Of a stretch of DNA of 64,000 nt, positions 54,931 to 63,974 are shown piece by piece. The notes under the pieces are model-generated. The model was not told where the DNA came from. It did not search any database and saw only the letters and a list, made by a program, of their open reading frames with translations. Positions within the stretch are counted from its first letter, which is position 1. Each line of letters begins with the position of its first letter. Origin of the DNA: Aliicoccus persicus (GTDB lineage Bacteria; Bacillota; Bacilli; Staphylococcales; Salinicoccaceae); assembly GCF_900110815.1 (NCBI RefSeq), contig NZ_FOIT01000001.1:293910-357909 (forward strand), given 5' to 3'. Both the position numbers and the translations under genes were made by a program.

Positions 54931-55367
54931 TATGAGCAATGAGAATCGAACGATTCTTTGATGTCTTCCATCAAATCTTCGATTTCTCTACCTTCTATAT
55001 TTGATCTCGGTATAAAATGTACGAGATTTTGTCCTTTAAATAATGCAAAAGATGGGCTCGATGGCGCTTGCATGATGAATTCACGCATCGATTCTGTTGC
55101 TTCTTTATCTTGGCCTGCAAATACTGTAACCAAATGGTCTGGTTTAATTGGATTTTGAGAGGCAACAGTCACCGCAGCCGGTCGTGCGATACCTGCAGCA
55201 CAGCCACAGATGCTGTTTACCATCACAAATGTCGTTGCATCATCATCGACATTTTTCATAAAATCATTGACGTTATCTTCTGTCGTCAATTCAAGAAAAC
55301 CTTGGTCTGTTAATTCTTTACGCATTGGCACTGCGAGCTCTTTCATATGTTGTTCGTATGCATTCAT
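54930..55367 (-). CDS. Bacilliredoxin (BrxA/BrxB, YphP/YqiW family)
   Basis: This 145-residue thioredoxin-like protein carries the CGC active site (Cys54-Gly-Cys56 in NSICGCAAG). Bacilliredoxins remove bacillithiol from modified proteins in Bacillota. The start ([19 protein letters not shown]) equals the family N-terminus. GAAAGGAG precedes the ATG. It follows the lone NfuN gene by 16 bases on the same strand. Confidence 0.93.
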   Translation of the reverse strand: MNAYEQHMKELAVPMRKELTDQGFLELTTEDNVNDFMKNVDDDATTFVMVNSICGCAAGIARPAAVTVASQNPIKPDHLVTVFAGQDKEATESMREFIMQAPSSPSFALFKGQNLVHFIPRSNIEGREIEDLMEDIKESFDSHCS

Positions 55368-55383
55368 GTGAAATAACTCCTTT

Positions 55384-55644
55384 CTATTCTTGATTGTCGA
55401 TTGTGTCTACCACTTGATCAATGAGTTGCTCCCATTCATAGTCTGGTTTCTTATCGACAGTGACAAAGTTGATTGCGTGAAATAAACTTCTCACACCTTC
55501 TATTTGCAATAGATCATTGATAAACTTAGGATTATCCTCTTCTACTCGATCATAAGTTGAAGAACGACTACCTTCCTTATCAAAATCAAGTGTTAACTTC
55601 ATTGAATCCGGATTCGGTGTTGCATCTATTTGTAAAACTCTCAT
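55384..55644 (-). CDS. Stand-alone Nfu/NifU N-terminal domain protein
   Basis: This 86-residue protein matches the NfuN domain ([38 protein letters not shown]). In Bacillus YpgR and staphylococcal CvfC the domain is followed by about 290 residues of HEAT-like repeats. Here it ends after the domain (VVDTIDNQE, stop). Whether this is a natural single-domain form or a truncated CvfC is open. It is flanked by the zinc-finger gene (12 bases upstream) and the bacilliredoxin. Confidence 0.8.
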   Translation of the reverse strand: MRVLQIDATPNPDSMKLTLDFDKEGSRSSTYDRVEEDNPKFINDLLQIEGVRSLFHAINFVTVDKKPDYEWEQLIDQVVDTIDNQE

Positions 55645-55656
55645 TTTGACTCTCCT

Positions 55657-55830
55657 CTAATTTAATTGGTTACCATACTTTTGAATTTTTTGACCGACTG
55701 AACATTCAGATATACAAAATTGATGTGCTTCAGTTTTACTTTTCTCACGACGCAACGTTTGTTTTATCAAACAATTTTTACAATAGCGTTGCTCCAACTT
55801 ATTAATCTGAGTAATCGCATATTCTCTCAT
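55657..55830 (-). CDS. Small zinc-finger protein (C2HCIx2C type)
   Basis: A 57-residue frame starts at ATG 55828-55830 behind AAGGAGG (7 bases). It contains Cys17-x2-Cys20, His36, Cys39-Ile and Cys43, the spacing of the zf-C2HCIx2C family of small Bacillota proteins. The zinc site is inferred from the residues; the function of the family is unknown. It appears to head a short operon with the NfuN and bacilliredoxin genes. Confidence 0.8.
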   Translation of the reverse strand: MREYAITQINKLEQRYCKNCLIKQTLRREKSKTEAHQFCISECSVGQKIQKYGNQLN

Positions 55831-55894
55831 ATGTTTTCCTCCTTAAATAAGTATACAAAAATTAACCATTCTTTTAAAGAATGACAACCTATAA

Positions 55895-56299
55895 TCATGT
55901 ATTCAATGCTTTTAAACATTCAAACAGTTGTTGTTTCGCAAGATGATCTGCTTCTGCATTATTTTTTCTAGCAAGATGAGACACAATCATTAATGTAAAG
56001 TCATGTTCAAGTTGGAGTACTTGTTGGAGAAACGGTTTAAAGACCTTGTTTTTAACAAATCGTTTCTCTATACTATCGACAATTATTTTTGAATCAGTAT
56101 AGACGATGACTTGAGTAATCCCTTTTGATTGGCAAAAATTGAGAGCATATATCAATGCGTGCCATTCTGCTTCATGATTGTCTACGGCTCCGAGACAATG
56201 ACTCAACGTAAATTTTTCATCACCGTCAATGATAACGCCAGCACTTGCAGCAAGTGTTGGCTCCGTTCGTGCTGCGGCGTCTATATACACTTTAGCCAT
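55895..56299 (-). CDS. RNase HI-like (reverse-transcriptase-associated) protein
   Basis: This 134-residue RNase H-fold protein retains the acidic residues Asp7 (YIDAAA), Glu45 (AEWHAL), Asp69 (YTDSK) and Asp118 (AEADHLA). It could cleave RNA in RNA-DNA hybrids. It is the short YpeP/YpdQ-like type rather than housekeeping RnhB or RnhC. It overlaps the exonuclease gene by 8 bases, which suggests they act together, for example on primers or flaps (inferred). Confidence 0.88.
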   Translation of the reverse strand: MAKVYIDAAARTEPTLAASAGVIIDGDEKFTLSHCLGAVDNHEAEWHALIYALNFCQSKGITQVIVYTDSKIIVDSIEKRFVKNKVFKPFLQQVLQLEHDFTLMIVSHLARKNNAEADHLAKQQLFECLKALNT

Positions 56300-57185
56300 T
56301 TAATTCACCAAATATGAGCGAATCCATATATCGACTCGAAATGGTGAGCTCAAAGCGATCGAGTTGTTCTTTTATGTGGGCGATATCGACTGTGTACGCA
56401 CTTTGCTCTAAAATCTCCTTAATTGGAATTGGAACATTCGTGATCAATGCAGCAAGTTTTAGACTCATGTTTAATGATTCAAAGTCATTTTCTATTTTCT
56501 CTCTCATGCGCGGTGTTAATTCATCCATATGAGAAATGATACCTTCGATACTTTGATACTTTTTAATCAATTTAAGCGCTGTCTTCTCTCCAACGCCACT
56601 GACGCCAAAGTAACCATCCCCAGGGTCCCCCATCAATGCTTTTACATCGACAAATTGTTCAGGTAGGACACCATATTCTTCTACGAATCGATCAAAGTCA
56701 TATATGTTATATTCTGTAAAACCTTTTTTAGTGAGCCACAGCTCATTATTCTTATTCTCATCTAAAATTTGGAGTAAGTCACGATCACCACTAACGATAA
56801 TTGCATTATCAATGATTCGTGTAAGCGTTCCGATAATATCATCTGCCTCATAGCCCTCTGCACCGATTTGGCGAATGCCGAGTGCATGTATCACTTCTTT
56901 CACATGATCGAACTGTGGAACCAGCTGTTCTGGTGGAAGCGGTCTGTTTTTCTTATAACCATTAAACCACTCATTACGAATCGTGTGCGCACCCATATCC
57001 CAGACGACAATTACGTGTGACGGATTGGTCATTGAAATCAATTTAAACATGTGTCTGACGACACCTTGAATACCATTTGTCGCGATGTTTTTAGAATTAT
57101 ACATATATTGTTCTTTAAAACTCGTTGCGAAAAAGTGTCGGAACAAGAGTGCCATACCATCGATAATCAAATATTTACGTGTCAT
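56292..57185 (-). CDS. 5'-3' exonuclease (YpcP/PolI-exonuclease-like)
   Basis: This 297-residue protein is the 5' nuclease domain of DNA polymerase I without the polymerase. Metal ligands are visible in IIDGMALLFRHFF, VVWDMG, EGYEADDIIGTL and SGDRDLLQIL, and the helix-hairpin-helix is GVSGVGEKTALKLIKKY. Such proteins remove RNA primers and flaps. It overlaps the RNase H-like gene by 8 and the dynamin gene by 11 bases. Confidence 0.93.
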   Translation of the reverse strand: MTRKYLIIDGMALLFRHFFATSFKEQYMYNSKNIATNGIQGVVRHMFKLISMTNPSHVIVVWDMGAHTIRNEWFNGYKKNRPLPPEQLVPQFDHVKEVIHALGIRQIGAEGYEADDIIGTLTRIIDNAIIVSGDRDLLQILDENKNNELWLTKKGFTEYNIYDFDRFVEEYGVLPEQFVDVKALMGDPGDGYFGVSGVGEKTALKLIKKYQSIEGIISHMDELTPRMREKIENDFESLNMSLKLAALITNVPIPIKEILEQSAYTVDIAHIKEQLDRFELTISSRYMDSLIFGELNG

Positions 57186-60100
57186 GAGTAATCTCCTTTA
57201 GTTGTTTGTATAAGATTTTATCGTTCTGATAGTGCGCGTCTGATATGCGTTCAATTGGACGTTCTAACGCTAGGATCAAATGTTCCTTTTGTTCATTAAA
57301 TTGTGATTGTTGTATCTGTAAGTAATCATGCATTTTAGAATGCATTTTTTCTTTTAATGTGTCATTAGATACATCTTTCGCAATCGCTTCAGCAAGCTGT
57401 AGTAACATGTCGTTAAATTGTTTAAAGTGATGTCTTGATTGATACAATGGCTTTTCATACTGTGTCAACACTTGTTCATCTAAAATTATTGAAACATCTT
57501 CCCAAGACGACGATTCGATAGATAATGTTTCAACTGTATTACTCTCCGTTAGCAATGTGTTGATGTTACTTGTCAGTTTGGATATCTCTTCATCTGCACG
57601 GCGATATACGCTGTTAAATGACGTCGCCACTTGAATATAAATAAACTGTTCAATCCCCTGCTTAAGTGCCGTCACATGTTTCGTGATGTAGCGTTTATCA
57701 TCCATTTCACTAACGCTAAGCTGAGATTTTAAATAATCATATAGTTTTAATGACAATAGTTTCTCTATATGGTTAAGTAACATATCGATTTCAACATCTG
57801 TTATTTTCTCCAGAGACATTAAGTGAAGTGATTCTAGCTGTTCAATGCTTTCCTTACGTGTCGTTTGAATTCGATTCAATTCTACTTCTTGATTCTCATA
57901 TAGATTCAAATTACTCTTCACGGACTCTAACGTTTGCTGATAAAGTACTTCCAAACTCTTCAATTGGTGTGACTCTTTGTGCGCATTTGCTAACTCAATA
58001 ATCGTCTGTTTCGCCTTATTGAAGTCATCATCATAAGAAGTGAGTGCACGCATGGATGAGACAGGTAAAATTGTATGTGGAATATCCAGCTGTCTTAATG
58101 CATTTTTCATGTATTGAATGACTTTATCTAACTCTGTTTCACTCTTCATTAAATCAATCGCATTGATAATAAATACAATCGGAAAATCTTGGCCTTTAAT
58201 CGATTTAATATAGTTGAGGAAGTCTTCATCAGAGCTACTAAATACATGGTTATAGTATGACACGTAAACGATTTGATCACTATTTGAGATGATATCTTTC
58301 GTCTCGTTCGTGTGACGCTGGTTAATCGAGTTAATACCTGGAGAATCGATGATGTTAAAGTTTTCAGTAAATGCTGAATCGATTCGTACACTCGCCTTAT
58401 GAATAAACGTAGCATCGATATCACTCGCTATTTTCTCTGCAATCCTATCTGTATCCTCATCTACTGTCAGACCTAACAACGGTTCATATTCATCATGCTT
58501 CTCTATCAGTCCACGGGCAAATGGTTTATGCATTTCTTTTATATCAGAAATGTTTTTCTTTAACCACTTCACATATTGATCTAACTTGTCGTAACTTTGG
58601 TTTGTAATAACTTTTAGCATATTTATGACATCGTCTTTTGATTTATAGACAACAGAAGATGATTGATCGTTAATCTCAGTAATCGTCGCAGTCGTTGGGT
58701 TTGGACTCGTTTTTAACATTCTGTTTTGCATTAAGGCATTGATGAATGTTGTCTTACCCGCACTGAACCCACCGAAAATACTTAAGTTCGTCTTATTGTT
58801 ATGAAGTCGAGAAATTTTATCGGCAATGACTGAATGATATGCATGATACCTATCATTATCTTTAAGTACGTCTCTCAAGTTTTCATAAAATTCAACGGAT
58901 TTCGTAGATTCATTTGAATAAGTTTTTTCTTGTTCAACCTCTTCTTCTTGGTCGAGTGTGACAAAATCAATTGATACTGCTTCACTAAAAGTGAGCTGCT
59001 CTAATTCTTCCTTTAGTCTCACGTGGAAATGTCGATATTGTTTCGTAACGACGGATTGCTTTAAATACTCAGTTTCTTTCATTTCGTTATATATATTAAT
59101 TCGATTATCGATGTTGTAGTCGTTATTTGAAGATGTCGCTTTTTTATCCATAGAATCGATATGCGCGACGACTTGAGATGTTACTTCACGCATAATTTCC
59201 GATTTTAAAGTGTCCATATAGTTCAAAATATAGTCATTCGACAGCGTTGTAATTTCTGATCTGTCGTGCGATTTGTCCCAATTAAACTTAAAAGATTGTC
59301 CCACTAATCCAGCATCCATTAACATCGAGTTCACTGGTGTATCAATCTGTGTTTTTAACACATTTTGTAATGCACCATCAAGTGTTTGTTCAGTATCTAA
59401 AAATAGTTGATCTAACTTTTTCTTTTTACCAAACAGTCCTTTAACTTGAATATCACCTGATCGTATTTTCAAATGATTCGTAATGGGTGCTTTTACAGCG
59501 TGTGGAAATAAATATGCATTTTTTACAATGTCTTTTGCTAAGGTTTTAACATGAGAAATAAGCGTATCATCATCTTGATGAATCGTGTTAATTGTATCCT
59601 CATGCCTATCTTGTTCTAACTTTTTCAATTGTTCTTCAATATATGTACTTGTCACATCTTCAACTTCAACATCGTTGTCAGCTTCGGTCAGTTGATTCTC
59701 CAACTTATCGTTTAAATAACTGAGTTGTTTTTGTTCTATATTTTGAACAATGCGCTGATGATATTTATCTTGGTATGCATCACGCGCTGCTTCAACATCT
59801 TGAATATGCTTAAGTAGTTCATCGACTTGGTTATGTTCTGACTCATATATAGATGTTGTAAAGATTCTATCTAGCTCTATGTCCCAATTCGCTAATGTGT
59901 TCTTCACTCGTGATAAAAACATCTCGAAAGAAAGTTCTTCATCGTTGTGTTTATCGACTTGGTTGATAATAAATGAGACTGGTATATTTAAATCTACCAG
60001 CTCTTTTAAAAGCGATAAGTTTTTTTCACTCTCAACATGGTTATACTCAACTGTGAAAAATATGTAATCACTGTTTAGTAAAAAGCGATGCATCGACAGA

Positions 60101-60543
60101 CTGTGTGATTTTGTTCTTGAGTCCACACCTGGTGTATCTTGCAAGACAGTATTTAATTTGAAATTGTCATTTTTTACGCGCAATAAAATAGACTGAATAT
60201 CAACATCCTGTGCGTTGATATCTCTTAATTGCTCGTAGTTCTCTAAATTTACATACTGATACTGATTCACGAATGCTTTAATCTCTTCTTTTTCACTGAT
60301 CTCAACGGCCACTGTGTTTGACGTTGTTGGTACCGGTGAAGACGGCAGTATTTCAGAGTCAAGTAAATAGTTGATGAGTGATGATTTACCTGCAGAATAA
60401 TGGCCAATAAAACTAAAAGACAATTGGTCACGATACGTTTTGTCAATCGCATGGTCAATTTGAGACTTTAAATCATCATTATCAGATCGTAATATTTCTT
60501 TTCTTAATTTATACAAGATATCCAGTGTTTCTTCGTTTTTCAT
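57175..60543 (-). CDS. Bacterial dynamin-like protein with two GTPase domains (DynA/YpbR type)
   Basis: This 1122-residue tandem dynamin has P-loop 1 GHYSAGKSS at 47-55, switch DTPGVDS and NQVDK. P-loop 2 GGFSAGKTT lies near residues 587-595 with DSPGINS and NAIDLM. Long helical stalk and paddle segments follow each. In Bacillus DynA tethers and fuses membranes, protecting against pore-formers and phage lysis. It is encoded ahead of the exonuclease with an 11-base overlap, the conserved order of this locus. Confidence 0.94.
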   Translation of the reverse strand: MKNEETLDILYKLRKEILRSDNDDLKSQIDHAIDKTYRDQLSFSFIGHYSAGKSSLINYLLDSEILPSSPVPTTSNTVAVEISEKEEIKAFVNQYQYVNLENYEQLRDINAQDVDIQSILLRVKNDNFKLNTVLQDTPGVDSRTKSHSLSMHRFLLNSDYIFFTVEYNHVESEKNLSLLKELVDLNIPVSFIINQVDKHNDEELSFEMFLSRVKNTLANWDIELDRIFTTSIYESEHNQVDELLKHIQDVEAARDAYQDKYHQRIVQNIEQKQLSYLNDKLENQLTEADNDVEVEDVTSTYIEEQLKKLEQDRHEDTINTIHQDDDTLISHVKTLAKDIVKNAYLFPHAVKAPITNHLKIRSGDIQVKGLFGKKKKLDQLFLDTEQTLDGALQNVLKTQIDTPVNSMLMDAGLVGQSFKFNWDKSHDRSEITTLSNDYILNYMDTLKSEIMREVTSQVVAHIDSMDKKATSSNNDYNIDNRINIYNEMKETEYLKQSVVTKQYRHFHVRLKEELEQLTFSEAVSIDFVTLDQEEEVEQEKTYSNESTKSVEFYENLRDVLKDNDRYHAYHSVIADKISRLHNNKTNLSIFGGFSAGKTTFINALMQNRMLKTSPNPTTATITEINDQSSSVVYKSKDDVINMLKVITNQSYDKLDQYVKWLKKNISDIKEMHKPFARGLIEKHDEYEPLLGLTVDEDTDRIAEKIASDIDATFIHKASVRIDSAFTENFNIIDSPGINSINQRHTNETKDIISNSDQIVYVSYYNHVFSSSDEDFLNYIKSIKGQDFPIVFIINAIDLMKSETELDKVIQYMKNALRQLDIPHTILPVSSMRALTSYDDDFNKAKQTIIELANAHKESHQLKSLEVLYQQTLESVKSNLNLYENQEVELNRIQTTRKESIEQLESLHLMSLEKITDVEIDMLLNHIEKLLSLKLYDYLKSQLSVSEMDDKRYITKHVTALKQGIEQFIYIQVATSFNSVYRRADEEISKLTSNINTLLTESNTVETLSIESSSWEDVSIILDEQVLTQYEKPLYQSRHHFKQFNDMLLQLAEAIAKDVSNDTLKEKMHSKMHDYLQIQQSQFNEQKEHLILALERPIERISDAHYQNDKILYKQLKEITHDT

Positions 60544-60574
60544 TTTTTTCTTCCTAACTCATCTAAAAATGTAA

Positions 60575-61333
60575 TCAATAAAAAATTAACTGATATATGA
60601 TTAGTACAAATAATGTACTTACTAGGGTACCAATTAAATAGTATTCTGCAAATTTAGGTTCTTCGGCTATTTTGTTATAGCGTGCAATCGATTTGGCAGT
60701 GAGTACAAAACCGATGGCTGCATATGAACCTGTGGCAAGTAAAACAAGTATAATTACTCGTTCTAAAATCCCAATAAATTCTCCCGCTTGAATAATACCA
60801 GGGTTATCTTTTTGAAGTTCTTTCGGTTCAAAGTAACCAAGTGACATCTTCACGACGATACTTGCTGGTTTTATGCTTAGAAGCACTGCGAGTATCCACT
60901 GCAATGCAACGTTAGCACTGAATAGATAAGTTGTATCGATAAATGAGACAACATTATTAAACCATGCTGATTCAAGTGTAAATGAATGATAGAAAATAGT
61001 AATAAGGCCGATTATTGTCAATACATGGAGTGCCTGATCAAACATAAATAATTGGATATGATTTGCTTTAGTGAGTTGTCTGTTTCGACTATATAAAAAC
61101 TTACAATAATCAATGAGTGCATGAACGACTGCTAAGCCGAGACCTAACATAAGATATGTAAGATTAGAGAAGAAAGCACTAAAGATTAACATCACGATAC
61201 TGTAGATGATAATGTGTTGAACAAGCGCGCCTATATACTTTTGCTTATCGTTTGCCAGACGGGTCGACTGTAAGTAAAAATCAGCGATGATGTGAGCAAT
61301 TAAAAATAAGAGGATTGTTATTGTCATCGTCAT
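60575..61333 (-). CDS. DUF3307-family membrane protein
   Basis: This 252-residue polytopic protein has six to seven hydrophobic segments, an N-terminal LIAHIIADFYLQ motif and HALIDYCKFLY, matching DUF3307. The function is unknown. Its start overlaps the SatD gene by four bases (ATGA), a constant pairing in Bacillota. It could be the membrane effector of the SatD protein (inferred). Confidence 0.85.
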   Translation of the reverse strand: MTMTITILLFLIAHIIADFYLQSTRLANDKQKYIGALVQHIIIYSIVMLIFSAFFSNLTYLMLGLGLAVVHALIDYCKFLYSRNRQLTKANHIQLFMFDQALHVLTIIGLITIFYHSFTLESAWFNNVVSFIDTTYLFSANVALQWILAVLLSIKPASIVVKMSLGYFEPKELQKDNPGIIQAGEFIGILERVIILVLLATGSYAAIGFVLTAKSIARYNKIAEEPKFAEYYLIGTLVSTLFVLIIYQLIFY

Positions 61334-61986
61334 AGCAGTGTACCTTCAATGTGGTTGATCAATGCAATTTCAGCCGATTTTACAGAATAATAGTCCGTGC
61401 TTTTTAGTGCGCGACTCACAGTCGATTGATTGACCTTTAACTTTGCTGCAGTTTCGTATTGCTTTTCATTCATCTGTACAAATGCTGCAATGACCTCGTG
61501 TTGTCGTGTTGTCCAAGATGAACGTACAACATATCTCATACTCAAGAGTGCATTTAATAGCTCATCAGGTTCAGTGTTTGATTTAAGTAAGATGTTTGTT
61601 GAAATTGATGAATATTGATCTTCTATTTCTTCGACGCGTGTTAACATTTCATCGGCATAATGATAACTCGGACCATCTATGATTGCAGAATTACTTTCAT
61701 CAATATCTGTTGCGACCTCCCCTACACCAATACCAAATCTTAACTTTAGTGGTGCTACGGATGATTCTAACAATTGAATGATATCAAAGAAATGTTTCCC
61801 ACTTGTCATCAAGCCCTGAAAACCATCACCTGATGTAATCATAAATCTAGATGCTATAGATTCACTAAATGTTTCATTTATCGTTTTTAAAACTTTAGAA
61901 AGAGACTTTTGTACAGCGTTACGATCCTTAGATTGTCTAGAATTTATAATATCTGCTTTAATCACGATATACTTTTTATTATCCAT
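61330..61986 (-). CDS. SatD-family protein with C-terminal helix-turn-helix
   Basis: This 218-residue protein matches SatD, named in Streptococcus mutans for secretion and acid tolerance. The N-terminal domain has IKADIINS (Asp12), ITSGDGFQG (52-58) and RFGIGVGEV (83-91). This order recalls the metal-binding strands of class III nucleotide cyclases. The C-terminal part (about 160-197) is a helix-turn-helix (AKLKVNQSTVSRALKS). GGAGG lies 7 bases before the ATG. A TGTAT-N6-ATACA repeat lies upstream near 62010-62025. Confidence 0.8.
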   Translation of the reverse strand: MDNKKYIVIKADIINSRQSKDRNAVQKSLSKVLKTINETFSESIASRFMITSGDGFQGLMTSGKHFFDIIQLLESSVAPLKLRFGIGVGEVATDIDESNSAIIDGPSYHYADEMLTRVEEIEDQYSSISTNILLKSNTEPDELLNALLSMRYVVRSSWTTRQHEVIAAFVQMNEKQYETAAKLKVNQSTVSRALKSTDYYSVKSAEIALINHIEGTLL

Positions 61987-62062
61987 ATCATCAACCTCCT
62001 TACGATTATTGTATGAAACAATACATTAACTAAACACATGCACTATTATACACATCTTTTTA

Positions 62063-62088
62063 TTAAATGCACAAAAATATGCATTTAA
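62063..62088. other. Perfect 9-bp inverted repeat between satD and the methylase gene
   Basis: TTAAATGCA and TGCATTTAA flank an 8-base loop directly after the methylase stop. There is no T-run on the minus strand, so it may be a weak terminator or a regulatory hairpin. Confidence 0.5.
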
Positions 62089-62089
62089 C

Positions 62090-63217
62090 CTATTTCCTAA
62101 TTTTACCCCAGTACTGATAAAACGTCGTTTCGATATAACCATTGAATAGTTTTCGACGCTTTGTCGCACGCTTACCGACAATTTCTTCAAATTCCTTATT
62201 GGAAGTCATTAAATACACATTTAATGTCGGATTCTCTTGGAGTAATTGACCAATTTTACGATACATTTTTTCAACAGCTTTTGCCTCGCCTATACGTTCT
62301 CCATAAGGTGGGTTTGTGACGATTTGAACGTTGTCTTCGTTGATTTCTAGATCATGAATATCTTGAACTGAAAAGTCTATATAACTATCAATACCTATTT
62401 CTTCAGCATTCTCCCTTGCGATTTCAATCATACGTGGATCAATATCACTAGCAAGGATTCGGACGTCTTTGTCGTAATCAACTTCATTATCAAGTTGCAT
62501 ACGCATATCATCCCATGCTGATGATTCAAACAGTGACCAAAACTCTGCATCAAATTCACGATTTAATCCCGGTGCCATATTGATGGCCATCATCGCAGCT
62601 TCAATCGCTATCGTGCCTGAACCGACAAACGGATCAACCAATGTATTGTTACCATTATATTTCGCTATATGAAGCATGCTCGCAGCCAGTGTCTCTTTTA
62701 TTGGTGCATCACCTTGACCCAGTCTATATCCACGTTTATGGAGCGCATCGCCACTCGTATCGAGCGTAATTAACGCGCGATCTTTTAAAATGTTTACATC
62801 CACTTTAAAGCGTGGTCCATCTTCAGCCAGTCGGCCAGGTACGTCATATGCATCTTTTAAATGTTCCACGATTGCTTTCTTAACGATACGTTGAACATCA
62901 GGCACACTATATAGCGTTGATTTATGACTTCGACCTGTTACTGGGAAGTTTGCATTTGCATCTAATATGTCTGACCAATTGAGTGCTTTTGTCATTTCAA
63001 ATAAATCATCGAATGTATTCACATGAAAATCACCGATAATTATTCGAATTCGGTCTGCTGTGCGTAGCATTAAATTCGTTTTAATGATTGCTTGCTTATC
63101 TCCATTAAAGTACACACGACCATTTTCAAGGGTCGTCTGATACCCTAAAGACTCTATTTCATCAGCCACAATACGCTCGAGTCCCATCGGCGTATTCGCG
63201 AGTAATTTAAATTCCAT
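62090..63217 (-). CDS. RNA guanine-N2 methyltransferase (RlmL/YpsC type)
   Basis: This 375-residue protein has an N-terminal THUMP domain (MEFKLLANTPMGLERIVADE...) and a Rossmann methyltransferase domain. DPFVGSGTIAIEAA binds AdoMet, and NPPYGER is the N6/N2 methylase catalytic motif. It probably methylates 23S rRNA. In Staphylococcus and Bacillus the homologue lies next to gpsB-rnpB, which agrees with rnpB at the right edge here. Confidence 0.93.
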   Translation of the reverse strand: MEFKLLANTPMGLERIVADEIESLGYQTTLENGRVYFNGDKQAIIKTNLMLRTADRIRIIIGDFHVNTFDDLFEMTKALNWSDILDANANFPVTGRSHKSTLYSVPDVQRIVKKAIVEHLKDAYDVPGRLAEDGPRFKVDVNILKDRALITLDTSGDALHKRGYRLGQGDAPIKETLAASMLHIAKYNGNNTLVDPFVGSGTIAIEAAMMAINMAPGLNREFDAEFWSLFESSAWDDMRMQLDNEVDYDKDVRILASDIDPRMIEIARENAEEIGIDSYIDFSVQDIHDLEINEDNVQIVTNPPYGERIGEAKAVEKMYRKIGQLLQENPTLNVYLMTSNKEFEEIVGKRATKRRKLFNGYIETTFYQYWGKIRK

Positions 63218-63309
63218 AATAATACCTCCACATCTATTCGTTAAGTATACTTTATATAGACCTGTTCGACCATTTGTTATAATAAATAAAAACGTTAGAA
63301 GGTGAGAAA

Positions 63310-63927
63310 GTGTCTAAGATTACAAAAGCATTCGAATATGTAGATTTAGGAAAATATAAAGAAGCTGAAGCACTATATCAAGAACTATTAAATGATGAAC
63401 TGAATGACAAGGATTACGAGTCCGTGTTGAATGGTGTCGGCTATCTCTACGCGTTTACCGAACGCTATGATGATGCAATCGATGTGTATGAACAATTACT
63501 AGCACGCGCTTCAACAGATGAAGATAAAGCGATAGCATATCATCAGATTGGCATGGTATACCGCATGCGACACGATGTCGATAACGCGAAGCGCTACATT
63601 GGATATGAACTTGATATTATAAAAGATAAAGACGACAATGACTTATTTGTCTCCGCTAACTTTTATGAATTTGCAGAAGTTTATAAGATTGAAGGCGAAC
63701 TGCAAAAGGCAGTCGAAATGGGATACGGCGCGCTAGACCATGCGTTAAGAACGGATGATCATGTGGCCATTGGTTGTGCACACAGAGTGCTTGCAGACTG
63801 CTTTAACGAACAAGATCAATCGAGTGTTGCAAAATTCCATTATGAACATTCTCTAGAAAGTTTTAAGGCTGCTGATGATGCGGCAGCAATCATGGATTTA
63901 AACGATACAATTGATTCAATGTCTTAA
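63310..63927 (+). CDS. Tetratricopeptide-repeat protein
   Basis: This 205-residue soluble, acidic protein consists of about five TPR helical pairs (KYKEAEALYQELL, RYDDAIDVYEQLL, DVDNAKRYIGYEL, LQKAVEMGYGAL, SSVAKFHYEHSLESF). It should be a protein-binding scaffold; the partner is unknown. The start is GTG 63310 behind AAGGTGAG. It is convergent with rnpB. Confidence 0.88.
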   Translation: MSKITKAFEYVDLGKYKEAEALYQELLNDELNDKDYESVLNGVGYLYAFTERYDDAIDVYEQLLARASTDEDKAIAYHQIGMVYRMRHDVDNAKRYIGYELDIIKDKDDNDLFVSANFYEFAEVYKIEGELQKAVEMGYGALDHALRTDDHVAIGCAHRVLADCFNEQDQSSVAKFHYEHSLESFKAADDAAAIMDLNDTIDSMS

Positions 63928-63950
63928 TACAATTTAATGAAAAGAAAAAT

Positions 63951-63973
63951 AGCACCCAAAATAATTGGGTGCT
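63951..63973 (-). terminator. Terminator of rnpB
   Basis: On the minus strand AGCACCCAA pairs with TTGGGTGCT over 5 bases and runs into ATTTTTCTTTTC. Confidence 0.8.
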
Positions 63974-63974
63974 G

